DNA from: JAJISG01 sp964347345 | Lineage (GTDB): Archaea; Thermoplasmatota; Thermoplasmata; RBG-16-68-12; JAJISG01 | DNA: 12,696 bases | Direction: 5' to 3' | Assembly: GCA_964347345.1 (NCBI GenBank) | Contig: CAYFYB010000039.1 | Coordinates: 1 to 12,696 of the forward strand | Shown here: positions 6,895 through 12,696 of the stretch, in pieces | Position numbering within the stretch: position 1 is the first letter of the stretch | How the letters are laid out: each line of letters begins with the position of its first letter | The notes under the pieces: generated by a model | Databases searched by the model: none | Told to the model about the DNA's origin: nothing | The model's input: only the letters and a program-made list of their open reading frames with translations | Translations under genes and position numbers: made by a program

Positions 6895-7191
6895 ATGACC
6901 GTCATAGTGCACGTGAAAGGAGAAATCGAATATGGAAGGCTGCACGAGGCCCTGCGTGCAGCGAAGGGGTTCAAGGACTACAGGGAAAGGAAAGGCTACG
7001 TTGTCCCCAGGGTTTGTCTTGGCCTGAGCGGGCCGATGAACACCCTGCTCATGAAGTCTCAATACGATGACTTGAAGGGCTATGAAGAAGAGGAGGCCGC
7101 CCTTGCCGTAGATGAGGAGTGCGCAAAACTGGCGTCGCAGATGTCATACATCGAGGGTACTATCTACTACGAGGTTTTCAAAGAGCTCTAG
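6895..7191 (+). CDS. Small conserved-looking protein, possibly NIPSNAP/dimeric ferredoxin-fold type
   Basis: A 98-residue soluble protein with no signal or membrane segment. It opens with a beta strand MTVIVHVKGEI, then an amphipathic helix with basic patches (YGRLHEALRAAKGFKDYRERKG), more strand and loop (VVPRVCLGLSGPMNTLLMKSQY), a long acidic helix (LKGYEEEEAALAVDEECAKLASQM) and a final strand IEGTIYYEVFKEL. This alternating pattern, ending in a tyrosine-rich strand, resembles dimeric alpha-beta barrel proteins such as NIPSNAP or monooxygenase-like small proteins, but I cannot name a function. The frame is open upstream to 6784, but that part crosses the promoter region and reads as unlike protein; GGTGA before 6895 decides the start. 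The acetyltransferase gene follows 30 bases later and is probably co-transcribed. Confidence 0.75.
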   Translation: MTVIVHVKGEIEYGRLHEALRAAKGFKDYRERKGYVVPRVCLGLSGPMNTLLMKSQYDDLKGYEEEEAALAVDEECAKLASQMSYIEGTIYYEVFKEL

Positions 7192-7221
7192 GAGCATGAG
7201 GTTAATCGAGAGGGAGCACGG

Positions 7222-7830
7222 TTGACGTCGAGACGAGTAGAGCTTCCCGAGCTAGAGTTTCATCCTCTGACTGCCGAGAGATGGCACGACTTTGAGAGGC
7301 TCTTCGGGGAACGGGGTGCCTGGGGAGGCTGCTGGTGCATGTGGTGGAGGGTCACAGCGAGCGAGTTCGACGAGGAGAGAGGAGAGGGAACAAGGAAAGC
7401 GATGAAAGACCTCGTGGAAAAAGGAGAGGTTCCCGGCATTTTGGGTTATGCAAATAACGAGCCCATTGGATGGTGCTCACTGGCTCCCCGGGAAAAGTTC
7501 GGTCGTCTGGAGCGATCACCGGTCCTGGGGAGAGTCGATGACACGCCGGTGTGGTCCATCGTGTGCTTCTTCGTGGCTCGAGATTATCGACGCCTAGGCG
7601 TCTCCAAGAAGTTGTTGGAGGGTGCCATTGAGTACGCCAGAAAACAGGGTGCGAGGGTACTGGAGGCATACCCCATCGACCCCAAGAAGGTTCCCTATCC
7701 TGCTCCTTCTGCCTGGACCGGTTTTGCATCCACCTTCTATAAGCTAGGCTTCCGAGAGGTGCTCCGTCGGAAGGATACCCGGCCCATCATGCGATATGTG
7801 GTCCCTGGACGTGTGGGACAGGATCGGTGA
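7222..7830 (+). CDS. GNAT family N-acetyltransferase
   Basis: A 202-residue acetyl-CoA-dependent acetyltransferase. The acetyl-CoA binding motif A is IVCFFVARDYRRLGVSKKLL at about 113-132, with the R-R-x-G-V-S pyrophosphate loop, followed by the helix EGAIEYARKQGARVLEAYP. The N-terminal GAWGGCWCMWWR at 32-43 and the C-terminal AWTGFASTFYKLGFREVLRRKDTRPIMRYVV identify a widespread GNAT subgroup of unknown substrate; the cluster of tryptophans and cysteines may line the substrate pocket. The TTG at 7222 is the first possible start after an in-frame stop at 7189-7191 and has GAGAGGGAG upstream. It likely shares a transcript with the 98-residue gene before it. Its stop is only five bases from the end of the convergent regulator gene. 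Confidence 0.93.
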   Translation: MTSRRVELPELEFHPLTAERWHDFERLFGERGAWGGCWCMWWRVTASEFDEERGEGTRKAMKDLVEKGEVPGILGYANNEPIGWCSLAPREKFGRLERSPVLGRVDDTPVWSIVCFFVARDYRRLGVSKKLLEGAIEYARKQGARVLEAYPIDPKKVPYPAPSAWTGFASTFYKLGFREVLRRKDTRPIMRYVVPGRVGQDR

Positions 7831-7835
7831 AAGCT

Positions 7836-8441
7836 CTAGCCCTCAGTCTTGACTGGGCCCGCGAGGCGGCTTTGGAGGAGGTCGCGGAACTGCCTCTGGA
7901 GGTCGAGATACTCTTCGAACTCCGCGTCCCTCATGGCGAGAAGTCTGGAGTATTTCGCCACGTCCTGCCGCGTAAGGAAGCCCAGATTCTTGAGTTCTAA
8001 GGCCCTCTCTTGGAGTTCAGGACGATGTCCTATGGCGTCCATTCGCCTCTCAAGCGCAACCAGCCTGGAAACGGTCTTGTCGTCGATTCGAACCTCCAGA
8101 CCCAGTTGCGGGAGACTCTGCAGCGCCTCCTTGGCCTGCTTCTCCGCGTACTGCCGACTCCCCTCGCCCTCGCCAAGACTGAACTGAAAGACTTCGGCTG
8201 TGGCCTGATAGTAGGTTTCAATAAAGTGGTCGATCCGTTCCTCTCGGGCCACTTCCACCATATCCGCCTCCTTCAGCTTTCGGATGTGGTGGTAGATAGC
8301 CTGGGGGGTCTTCCCCAGCTCCTCCGCCAGTTGACTCACCGTCATTTCCTTTGCCCGAAGGAGGTAGATCATCCTCCTCCGCGTGGAATCGGCCACCAAC
8401 TGGAAGGCTTTCGGGTCCCGAATGACTTTGAGGACTCTCAT
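7836..8441 (-). CDS. ArsR-like winged-helix transcriptional regulator
   Basis: A 201-residue cytosolic DNA-binding protein. Residues 7-75 form an ArsR-type winged helix: FQLVADSTRRRMIYLLRAKEM, the helix-turn-helix TVSQLAEELGKTPQAIYHHIRKLKEADMVEV, then a beta wing (AREERIDHFIETYYQAT). The remaining 110 residues are mainly helical and charged, probably for dimerisation or ligand sensing; the metal-binding cysteine motifs of classical ArsR are absent. The ATG at 8441 is preferred because a TATA box sits about 39 bases upstream and GGTG lies eight bases before it. The open frame continues 29 codons further to 8528, but that stretch is the AT-rich promoter. It is transcribed away from small unknown genes, and paired inverted repeats between them suggest autoregulation and control of the divergent unit. 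Confidence 0.92.
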   Translation of the reverse strand: MRVLKVIRDPKAFQLVADSTRRRMIYLLRAKEMTVSQLAEELGKTPQAIYHHIRKLKEADMVEVAREERIDHFIETYYQATAEVFQFSLGEGEGSRQYAEKQAKEALQSLPQLGLEVRIDDKTVSRLVALERRMDAIGHRPELQERALELKNLGFLTRQDVAKYSRLLAMRDAEFEEYLDLQRQFRDLLQSRLAGPVKTEG

Positions 8442-8475
8442 CTCGCTCGCACCACTAAGACATATGCTTGCTAGG

Positions 8476-8514
8476 TAATATAATGGTATCATTAGTAAAA
8501 CGAAAGTTTTATTA
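8476..8514. promoter_or_regulatory. Divergent promoter with two inverted-repeat operator candidates
   Basis: This AT-rich island holds a TATA box in each direction. On the minus strand ATTATATTA (8484-8476) lies about 39 bases before the regulator ATG. On the plus strand CGAAA then GTTTTATTA (8501-8514) looks like BRE plus TATA, predicting a start near 8536. Two perfect dyads overlap them: TAATG-4-CATTA at 8481-8494 touches the minus TATA, and TAAAAC-GAAA-GTTTTA at 8496-8511 covers the plus BRE/TATA. Protein bound at either dyad would block TBP/TFB. The natural candidate is the neighbouring winged-helix regulator; that link is inferred. Confidence 0.5.
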
Positions 8515-8558
8515 AGGACTACGTCCATTACACAAACAATGGTTTGGCTGGTGTTAAT

Positions 8559-8669
8559 ATGAGGTTCAATAAGAAAAACGGTGGGATTAAGCGGGCCGCG
8601 ACATCGCGAACTCCGTGGGGTATTCCCCTAGCAAAGGTTGAGTCTCCGGGTTGGGGACTGTACAAGTGA
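8559..8669 (+). CDS. Possible 36-residue basic small protein
   Basis: An ATG at 8559 opens a 36-codon frame ending with TGA at 8667-8669. The product (MRFNKKNGGIKRAATSRTPW then IPLAKVESPGWGLYK) is basic with no recognised motif. It is listed because a TATA-like box at 8506-8514 would start transcription about 23 bases upstream of it, and GGTG at 8550-8553 lies five bases before the ATG. It could equally be a leader for the gene at 8689, or a chance frame. Confidence 0.25.
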   Translation: MRFNKKNGGIKRAATSRTPWGIPLAKVESPGWGLYK

Positions 8670-8688
8670 GATCTTGGGGGGACTGGAG

Positions 8689-8988
8689 ATGATGGATAGA
8701 TATGGGAAGGCGGTCGTAGAGGAACGCACGGCCCCCGTGCGCCTGGCCGACCTCGAGAGGTACGTCCGGCTTGAGCATGGCCCTGGTACAGAAACCGCCT
8801 ACATCCTAGCCCAGGCTGCCAGTGCTTCACCCAAACGTCAGATCCTCGCAAGGATTGTCAGGAGCATCTCCAACGCATACAAGGCCGGGGTTAGACTGCT
8901 CAGTCATGCAGACCACAAGGAAGTAAAGATGGGAATCCAATGCAAGCGGTCTGTCACCGAGGACTGTGTTCACCCCGTTCAAGGGTAG
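8689..8988 (+). CDS. Hypothetical 99-residue protein
   Basis: I do not recognise a family. The product is soluble and largely helical, with a charged N-terminal part (DRYGKAVVEERTAPVRLADLERYVRLEHG), a central alanine-rich helix (ETAYILAQAASASPKRQILARIVRSISNAYKAG) and a C-terminal tail with two cysteines and several histidines (SHADHKE, CKRSVTEDCVH). Third-codon positions are mostly G or C, as in neighbouring genes, which supports coding. Two tandem ATGs at 8689 and 8692 follow GGGGGGACTGGAG; a TTG at 8638 in the same frame is a longer alternative. It lies downstream of the divergent promoter shared with the ArsR-like gene, so that regulator may control it. Confidence 0.55.
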   Translation: MMDRYGKAVVEERTAPVRLADLERYVRLEHGPGTETAYILAQAASASPKRQILARIVRSISNAYKAGVRLLSHADHKEVKMGIQCKRSVTEDCVHPVQG

Positions 8989-9060
8989 ATAGGTCAAATC
9001 CCCCTTGGATTCCTTCCCTGTTGTGAGAAGCTTCAATGAAACGATTCGTCCTGAACCATA

Positions 9061-9924
9061 TCACTTCCGCAGTCTGAAGAAGCGTCGCCAGCCCCTGGCC
9101 TCCTGGGCTCTTACCACCAGGATCGGTACCCGGGCCCTCTTAACGACCTCCTCGCTCACACTGCCCAAGATGAATCGTCTGATGCCCCCCATCCCATGGG
9201 ACCCCACGACGATAATGTCGTAGTCCCCTGCAGACGCCTCGGCTAGGATTTGATCGGGAACCTTTCCGTACCTTATTTTCGCCTGGGCCTCTATCCCCGC
9301 CTGCTGGAGCGTCTCCAAGGCCTTGTCCACCGCCTTCTTCACGTCCGAACCCCCCGGTTCCCCCTGCCGCCGACCCTTCTTAAGGAAGAGGGAGGGCTCG
9401 GTCTCCGCCACATGAAGAAGGGTGGCCTGGGCGCCCAGGGGTGCGGCTATGCGGATTCCGAACTCCACGGCCTGTTGAGCGTAGGGCGAACCGCCCGTGC
9501 AGAAGAGGAACTTCTTCAGTTCGCGACGCCGACCCCAGACCACTAGGAAGTTGACACTGGCGTGGTGAAGAATGGTGAGCACCTCTGCCCTGGGAAAGAC
9601 TTTCTTGAGGCCCCGCCGGCCGCGGAAACAGAGGACGACGAGATCGTAGTCCCCCCGTCTCACGCGGCTCAGGATCTCCGCTGCCAGGCCCTTCTTCACC
9701 TCCGCCTCCACCTCCGGCGCGATATCCGCCAAGAAGGTTGTCTCCTTCCGGAGAAGGGGCAGCACCGATCTCATCTCATCCACGGTCTCAACGACGATCC
9801 AGAAATCCATGTGGGAATCCAGGGCCTGGGCAACCCGAGCTGCACAGGATATGGAGCCCTCATCCACGGCCCTGTCCGTGGCTAGGAGGACGCGGGTTCT
9901 CCTCTGTTCTTTCTTCTGAGCCAA
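9061..9924 (-). CDS. Tandem-domain universal stress protein (UspA family)
   Basis: A 287-residue cytosolic protein with two UspA domains. Domain one (about 9-133) starts with RTRVLLATDRAVDE and has a degenerate nucleotide loop CFRGRRGLKKVFPRA, so it probably does not bind ATP. Domain two (about 134-273) starts with LKKFLFCTGGSPYAQQAVEFG and keeps the ATP motif GSHG-9-GS, with glycines 241, 244 and 254 and serine 255, then EEVVKRARVPILVV. A basic aromatic tail RGWRRFFRLRK follows. One active and one degenerate domain is common in tandem Usps and suggests an internal pseudo-dimer. The TTG at 9924 is the only start after a stop three bases further upstream; GGGTGA precedes it. It is the last gene of a probable operon with two membrane carriers, which it may regulate. 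Confidence 0.93.
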   Translation of the reverse strand: MAQKKEQRRTRVLLATDRAVDEGSISCAARVAQALDSHMDFWIVVETVDEMRSVLPLLRKETTFLADIAPEVEAEVKKGLAAEILSRVRRGDYDLVVLCFRGRRGLKKVFPRAEVLTILHHASVNFLVVWGRRRELKKFLFCTGGSPYAQQAVEFGIRIAAPLGAQATLLHVAETEPSLFLKKGRRQGEPGGSDVKKAVDKALETLQQAGIEAQAKIRYGKVPDQILAEASAGDYDIIVVGSHGMGGIRRFILGSVSEEVVKRARVPILVVRAQEARGWRRFFRLRK

Positions 9925-9976
9925 CTTTCACCCAGCTCCTTGTAGTAACTCTGCGGCGTACATAGCATTACCCATC

Positions 9977-11176
9977 CTAGATCACCAATAGGAGTAAGGG
10001 GGCAGCCACCATCAGGATGACGAAGCCTGCCAACGCCCGGTTGCTGTGAAAGGTCCAGTGAAAGAGCCACAGGAGCCCCCGGCTGAAGTGCCTGTATACA
10101 AGCAGGGCGACCAGGGAGACAGCCCCCACGGAGAGCATAGCCACGAGCACCAATCGGGTGGTTTCTATATTGTTCAGCAAGAAGGCCACCAGCAGGGTGT
10201 CGACGAAGGTCGTGATGTTGGCTCCCATGATGTACGGGACCACGTCCCTCCTTCGAAGATAGCCCTTCAGGTAAAGGGGGACGAGCATGCCTAGGGAGAG
10301 GGAGACGCTGGTGGAGAGGAGGGTGATGCCAGCACCGAGGATGAAGGAGAAGAGGGGAATCTCCAAGAGACGGTGGATGGCGGACACCTCCACCTCCTCC
10401 ATCTCCTTGCGGTGGAAGGCCCGATCGAAGAGGGACAGGCCTCCATACAGGGAGACGAAGGAGATGATGAAGGTGAGCCCCAGGGGGAAGAGGGCTAGAG
10501 CGTTGGTCACGAGAGGACCGTAGATGACGTCCACCCCCTCCACTAGAAAGGCAGGCGTACGGAAGGTCAGGCCCTTAAGGCTGTCGGAGGAGAGAATGAA
10601 GAGGCCTAGAAAGAGGGCAGGGACGTAGACGGAATAGGTCACCAGGAAGGAGAGCACCCCCATGGAGAGGCTTTCCTCCCGCCCTCCACCGCGGGCCATG
10701 GCTACCAGACCAATCACTATCACGATGAAGGAGGCTCCAAACCTGGAGCCCATGATCATCAGGTAAGCAGAGGTAAGGTCCAGCACCCCAGCGTCGAGGA
10801 ACCCCAGGGCTACGGCCGCCACCGGGGACCCGCTCAGTACCAGGTAGGTGACAATCCAACCGAAGCCTAAGGAGCTGGCGGGGGAGATGAAGAGAGACGC
10901 CAGGAGACTCCCAAGGGAAGGTGCTAGCCCCTGGGCCGAAGCCTTCATGAGCTGGATTCCCAGGACAAAGGTGAAGATTCCCGTGAGAGCCAGGAGGACC
11001 TTCCTCAGGAGTGATAACCACTCAACCCCGCGGAACTCCTCTTCCAGGACGATTGTCTCCGCGAGCTTCTCGCCTGCCGCCTTGAGGGCGTCGTCTTTCT
11101 CTCCTACGGAATCATAACCACGCGGGTCCAATGGCTCCAGATTTCCACTATCACGGATAAAGGTATTCCGCCTCAC
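9977..11176 (-). CDS. Na/Pi-cotransporter-like membrane protein
   Basis: About 399 residues. A soluble charged N-terminus of about 55 residues is followed by eight or more hydrophobic helices in two similar halves, as in the Na/Pi cotransporter II (NptA) family. The paired re-entrant motifs are recognisable but altered: GFGWIVTYLVLSGSPVAAVALG with MGSRFGAS in the first half, and GAGITLLSTSVSLSLG with MGANITTFVDTLL in the second, where the family usually has QSSS and GANIGTT. Family membership suggests sodium-coupled phosphate or related anion transport; the changed motifs make the substrate uncertain. The GTG at 11176, one base after the TauE/SafE stop codon, is my choice. A TTG at 11218 would overlap that gene by 41 bases, and a TTG at 11131 with GGAG upstream is also possible. 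It lies between the permease and the Usp gene on one probable transcript. Confidence 0.8.
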   Translation of the reverse strand: MRRNTFIRDSGNLEPLDPRGYDSVGEKDDALKAAGEKLAETIVLEEEFRGVEWLSLLRKVLLALTGIFTFVLGIQLMKASAQGLAPSLGSLLASLFISPASSLGFGWIVTYLVLSGSPVAAVALGFLDAGVLDLTSAYLMIMGSRFGASFIVIVIGLVAMARGGGREESLSMGVLSFLVTYSVYVPALFLGLFILSSDSLKGLTFRTPAFLVEGVDVIYGPLVTNALALFPLGLTFIISFVSLYGGLSLFDRAFHRKEMEEVEVSAIHRLLEIPLFSFILGAGITLLSTSVSLSLGMLVPLYLKGYLRRRDVVPYIMGANITTFVDTLLVAFLLNNIETTRLVLVAMLSVGAVSLVALLVYRHFSRGLLWLFHWTFHSNRALAGFVILMVAAPLLLLVI

Positions 11177-11177
11177 C

Positions 11178-11966
11178 CTAACCTGCCAGCAGGTCCAAGA
11201 GCAGCTTCCCAGCCGCAACGAAGAGAACCAGTATAAAGACCAGCGCCACAGCCCTGGCCCTCAACTTTCTCAGACCCCACTGAGAACCTAGGAAGGAACC
11301 GATGAGGACAAAAGGCCATAAAACCGCGAGGAGACCGTAGTCCAGGGGAGAGGATCCGAAGGCGAGATAGCTAATAATCCCCATGGTGGAGATGGGTATG
11401 ATCATGAGGGTAGAGGTTCCAATGGCAAGCCTGGTCCTCCTACCCAGGACGTAGACCATTATCGGGACGTTGGCGACGCCACCGCCGATCCCCAGGCTGC
11501 CTGCCAGGAAGCCGGATGAGAGGGTGGCCCCGGAAGCCAGTGAGAGACGGGGGCGGGTCAATCCGGAATCGTCATTTCGTTCAATGGTCTCCGCCCTCTG
11601 CAGCCAGTCCCAGAGCATCTTTGAGCCTACGGCAATGAGAACGGCGGAGAAGAAGGCCAGGAAGACAGCTTTCGAGGCCGCCAAGGTGAAAAGGGCCCCT
11701 ATGACGGCTCCTACGAGAGCTCCCCCGACCAGAAGGACAGCCAGTTTCGCGTTCACAAGGCCCTGGGTGTAGTGATTGTAGGTCGCGGGTAGGGCCGTGG
11801 CCACTGTAAACGCGAGAGACATGGGGACGACCACCTCCTTGAAGGTCGTTACGAAGGTCAGCAGGATGGGCACGAATAGGTGACCTCCTCCCATGCCCAG
11901 GTTGGAGTAGATAAAGGCAACCAAGAACAGAAGGAGGGCCACAAGGCCCAGCACAAGCAGGTCCAC
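11178..11966 (-). CDS. TauE/SafE (TSUP) family membrane permease
   Basis: A 262-residue integral membrane protein with eight or so helices in two repeats. Each repeat has the family's glycine-rich turn: SNLGMGGGHLFVPILL at 21-36 and GSLGIGGGVANVPIM at 156-170. A hydrophilic loop at about 122-142 separates the halves. TSUP proteins move sulphite, sulphonates or other small organic anions across the cytoplasmic membrane; the exact substrate cannot be read here. The GTG at 11966 lies 27 bases after the centre of a TATA-like GTTTAT on the minus strand, which suggests a leaderless transcript and makes this the first gene of an operon with the Na/Pi-like carrier and the tandem stress protein. It is divergent from the ThiI-like gene. 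Confidence 0.93.
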   Translation of the reverse strand: MDLLVLGLVALLLFLVAFIYSNLGMGGGHLFVPILLTFVTTFKEVVVPMSLAFTVATALPATYNHYTQGLVNAKLAVLLVGGALVGAVIGALFTLAASKAVFLAFFSAVLIAVGSKMLWDWLQRAETIERNDDSGLTRPRLSLASGATLSSGFLAGSLGIGGGVANVPIMVYVLGRRTRLAIGTSTLMIIPISTMGIISYLAFGSSPLDYGLLAVLWPFVLIGSFLGSQWGLRKLRARAVALVFILVLFVAAGKLLLDLLAG

Positions 11967-11990
11967 GAGCTCTCTATGTGAGGTCCCGTG

Positions 11991-11996
11991 ATAAAC
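11991..11996 (-). promoter_or_regulatory. TATA box for the TauE/SafE operon (leaderless start)
   Basis: On the minus strand TATGTTTATC contains GTTTAT at 11996-11991, centred 27 bases before the GTG at 11966. No ribosome site precedes that GTG, consistent with a leaderless message. Confidence 0.5.
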
Positions 11997-12041
11997 ATAC
12001 GCCTGACTCGTCGAGCGGGATCCCCACAGGAGGGTGTGGCG

Positions 12042-12051
12042 CGATAAGGAC
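12042..12051 (+). promoter_or_regulatory. Weak TATA-like element for the ThiI-like gene
   Basis: CGATAAGGAC is centred about 27 bases before the GTG at 12073. The sequence match is poor, but the spacing agrees with the other leaderless promoters in the window. Confidence 0.25.
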
Positions 12052-12072
12052 TTTAGTCGGTCCTCTCTAAGG

Positions 12073-12696
12073 GTGACGGTGAAGTATCTCCTACGCTACG
12101 GCGAGATAGGCCTCAAGAGCAGCCATGTACGCCGCACCATGAAGACGAAGCTCATGGCCAACCTCGGCAGGCTCTTCAAGCGCGAGGGAGGTCACTGTTC
12201 CCTCATGGAGGAGGAGGGTAGGCTCTTTTTGAAGTCAGAACATCCGGAGACACGAGATATCCTGGCGAGGGCCTTCGGACTGGTGTCCTACAGTCCCGTA
12301 CTGGAGGCGCCCTCAGCACTCCCAGATATGACGTCCCTGGCTGTGGACGTGGCCAAACAGCAGTTGCATCGAGGGACCCGTTTCGCGGTCCGCGTGAGAA
12401 GGGTGGGCGACCATCCCTATAGTAGCGTGGACGTGGCGCGGGAGATAGGCTCCGCGGTGCTCTCTATCGCCCCTGGCCTGAAGGTCGACCTTGGGAATCC
12501 CGACTGGGAGGTCATGCTGGAGATTAGAGGTGGCAGGGCCTACCTCTACTCCGAGGTAATCCGGGGGCCAGGAGGACTTCCCATGGGGACTCAAGGGAGG
12601 GTGGTGGCCTATGTGGAGGGATGGGATGGCATACTGGCGGCATGGCTCATGATGAGGCGGGGGTGCTGGGTCATACCGGTCTACGTGCGGGAAGAG
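12073..12696 (+). CDS. thiI: ThiI-like tRNA 4-thiouridine synthetase, N-terminal part, with degenerate PP-loop (runs off the window)
   Basis: The frame is open for 208 codons to the right edge. It opens with the N-terminal ferredoxin-like domain (YLLRYGEIGLKS at 5-16), then a THUMP RNA-binding domain (about 60-165) with AVRVRRVGDHPYSSVDVAREIG and DLGNPDWEVMLEIR, then the linker RGPGGLPMGTQGRV at 164-177 that leads into the PP-loop ATPase of ThiI. ThiI activates tRNA uridine 8 by adenylation for sulphur insertion, and in some organisms serves thiamine thiazole synthesis. Here the expected SGGxDS motif is replaced by EGWDG at 182-186, one residue shorter and lacking both serines, although the following AAWLMMRRG is conserved. 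ATP use is therefore doubtful. The GTG at 12073 is preferred; GTG at 12079 or 12034 are alternatives. The C-terminus and any rhodanese domain lie outside the window. Confidence 0.85.
   Translation, partial: MTVKYLLRYGEIGLKSSHVRRTMKTKLMANLGRLFKREGGHCSLMEEEGRLFLKSEHPETRDILARAFGLVSYSPVLEAPSALPDMTSLAVDVAKQQLHRGTRFAVRVRRVGDHPYSSVDVAREIGSAVLSIAPGLKVDLGNPDWEVMLEIRGGRAYLYSEVIRGPGGLPMGTQGRVVAYVEGWDGILAAWLMMRRGCWVIPVYVREE

Noticed and set aside
6129..7070. Plus-strand open frame of 313 codons
   Set aside because: It runs antisense to the methyltransferase and the small membrane protein, then through a promoter region and across the 98-residue gene in another frame. It shows no domain.
8442..8528. N-terminal extension of the regulator with a hydrophobic segment (FVLLMIPLYYLASICL), as if membrane anchored
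   Set aside because: These codons are the AT-rich promoter with TATA box and dyads; AT-rich DNA reads as hydrophobic residues. The ATG at 8441 with GGTG upstream fits the winged-helix family.
8528..8851. Minus-strand open frame of 107 codons
   Set aside because: Opposite the hypothetical gene at 8689 and the divergent promoter. The translation is proline/serine-rich without motifs, typical of a shadow frame.
8980..9007. Inverted repeat CAAGGG ... CCCTTG, possible terminator
   Set aside because: The loop is 16 bases, there is no U-rich tract after it, and archaeal terminators generally rely on T-runs rather than hairpins.
1..12696. Searched for tRNA or rRNA genes, CRISPR repeats, insertion sequences, integrase or att sites
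   Set aside because: No cloverleaf-like sequence, regular direct repeats, transposase motifs or terminal inverted repeats were seen by eye.

Overview
The window looks archaeal. Several genes have a TATA-like box centred about 26-27 bases upstream of their start codon, which fits leaderless transcripts. Genes with a leader, or inside an operon, tend to carry GGAGG, GGTGA or GGGTGA ribosome sites. GTG and TTG starts are common. A putative F420-type oxidoreductase, a ThiI-like protein and small winged-helix regulators also fit an archaeon. The composition is moderately GC-rich, with AT-rich islands at promoters. My best guess is a Thermoplasmatota-type euryarchaeote, but that rests on general resemblance and not on a marker gene.

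Layout, left to right. (1) At 1-660 lies the end of a universal stress protein gene on the minus strand, whose homology stops abruptly next to a small plus-strand membrane protein gene. (2) At 661-2996, minus strand, is a translationally coupled ABC exporter (ATPase then permease). (3) At 3222-5278, plus strand, a class III PLP aminotransferase of the glutamate-1-semialdehyde aminomutase type overlaps an AlkD-like DNA glycosylase gene by four bases. (4) At 5361-5891 is a Ddn-like, F420-type nitroreductase-family protein with a probable leaderless GTG start. (5) At 5924-6742, minus strand, are a class I methyltransferase broken by one extra base and a 60-residue two-helix membrane protein. (6) At 6895-7830, plus strand, are a small ferredoxin-fold-like protein and a GNAT acetyltransferase. 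(7) At 7836-8988 an ArsR-like winged-helix regulator is transcribed away from one or two small unknown genes. The AT-rich region between them holds two inverted repeats, each overlapping a TATA-like box. (8) At 9061-11966, minus strand, is a probable operon of a TauE/SafE permease, a Na/Pi-cotransporter-like protein and a tandem universal stress protein. (9) From 12073 to the right edge is the N-terminal part of a ThiI-like tRNA thiolation protein in which the ATP-binding PP-loop motif is degenerate.

The region is mostly a set of short independent units: export, anion transport with stress sensing, alkylation repair, detoxification-type oxidoreductase and acetyltransferase. I see no phage, transposon, CRISPR, rRNA or tRNA signal. 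The points that most merit checking are the degenerate ThiI PP-loop, the paired operators beside the ArsR-like gene, the aminomutase-like/AlkD coupling, the frameshifted methyltransferase and the truncated stress-protein fragment at the left edge.
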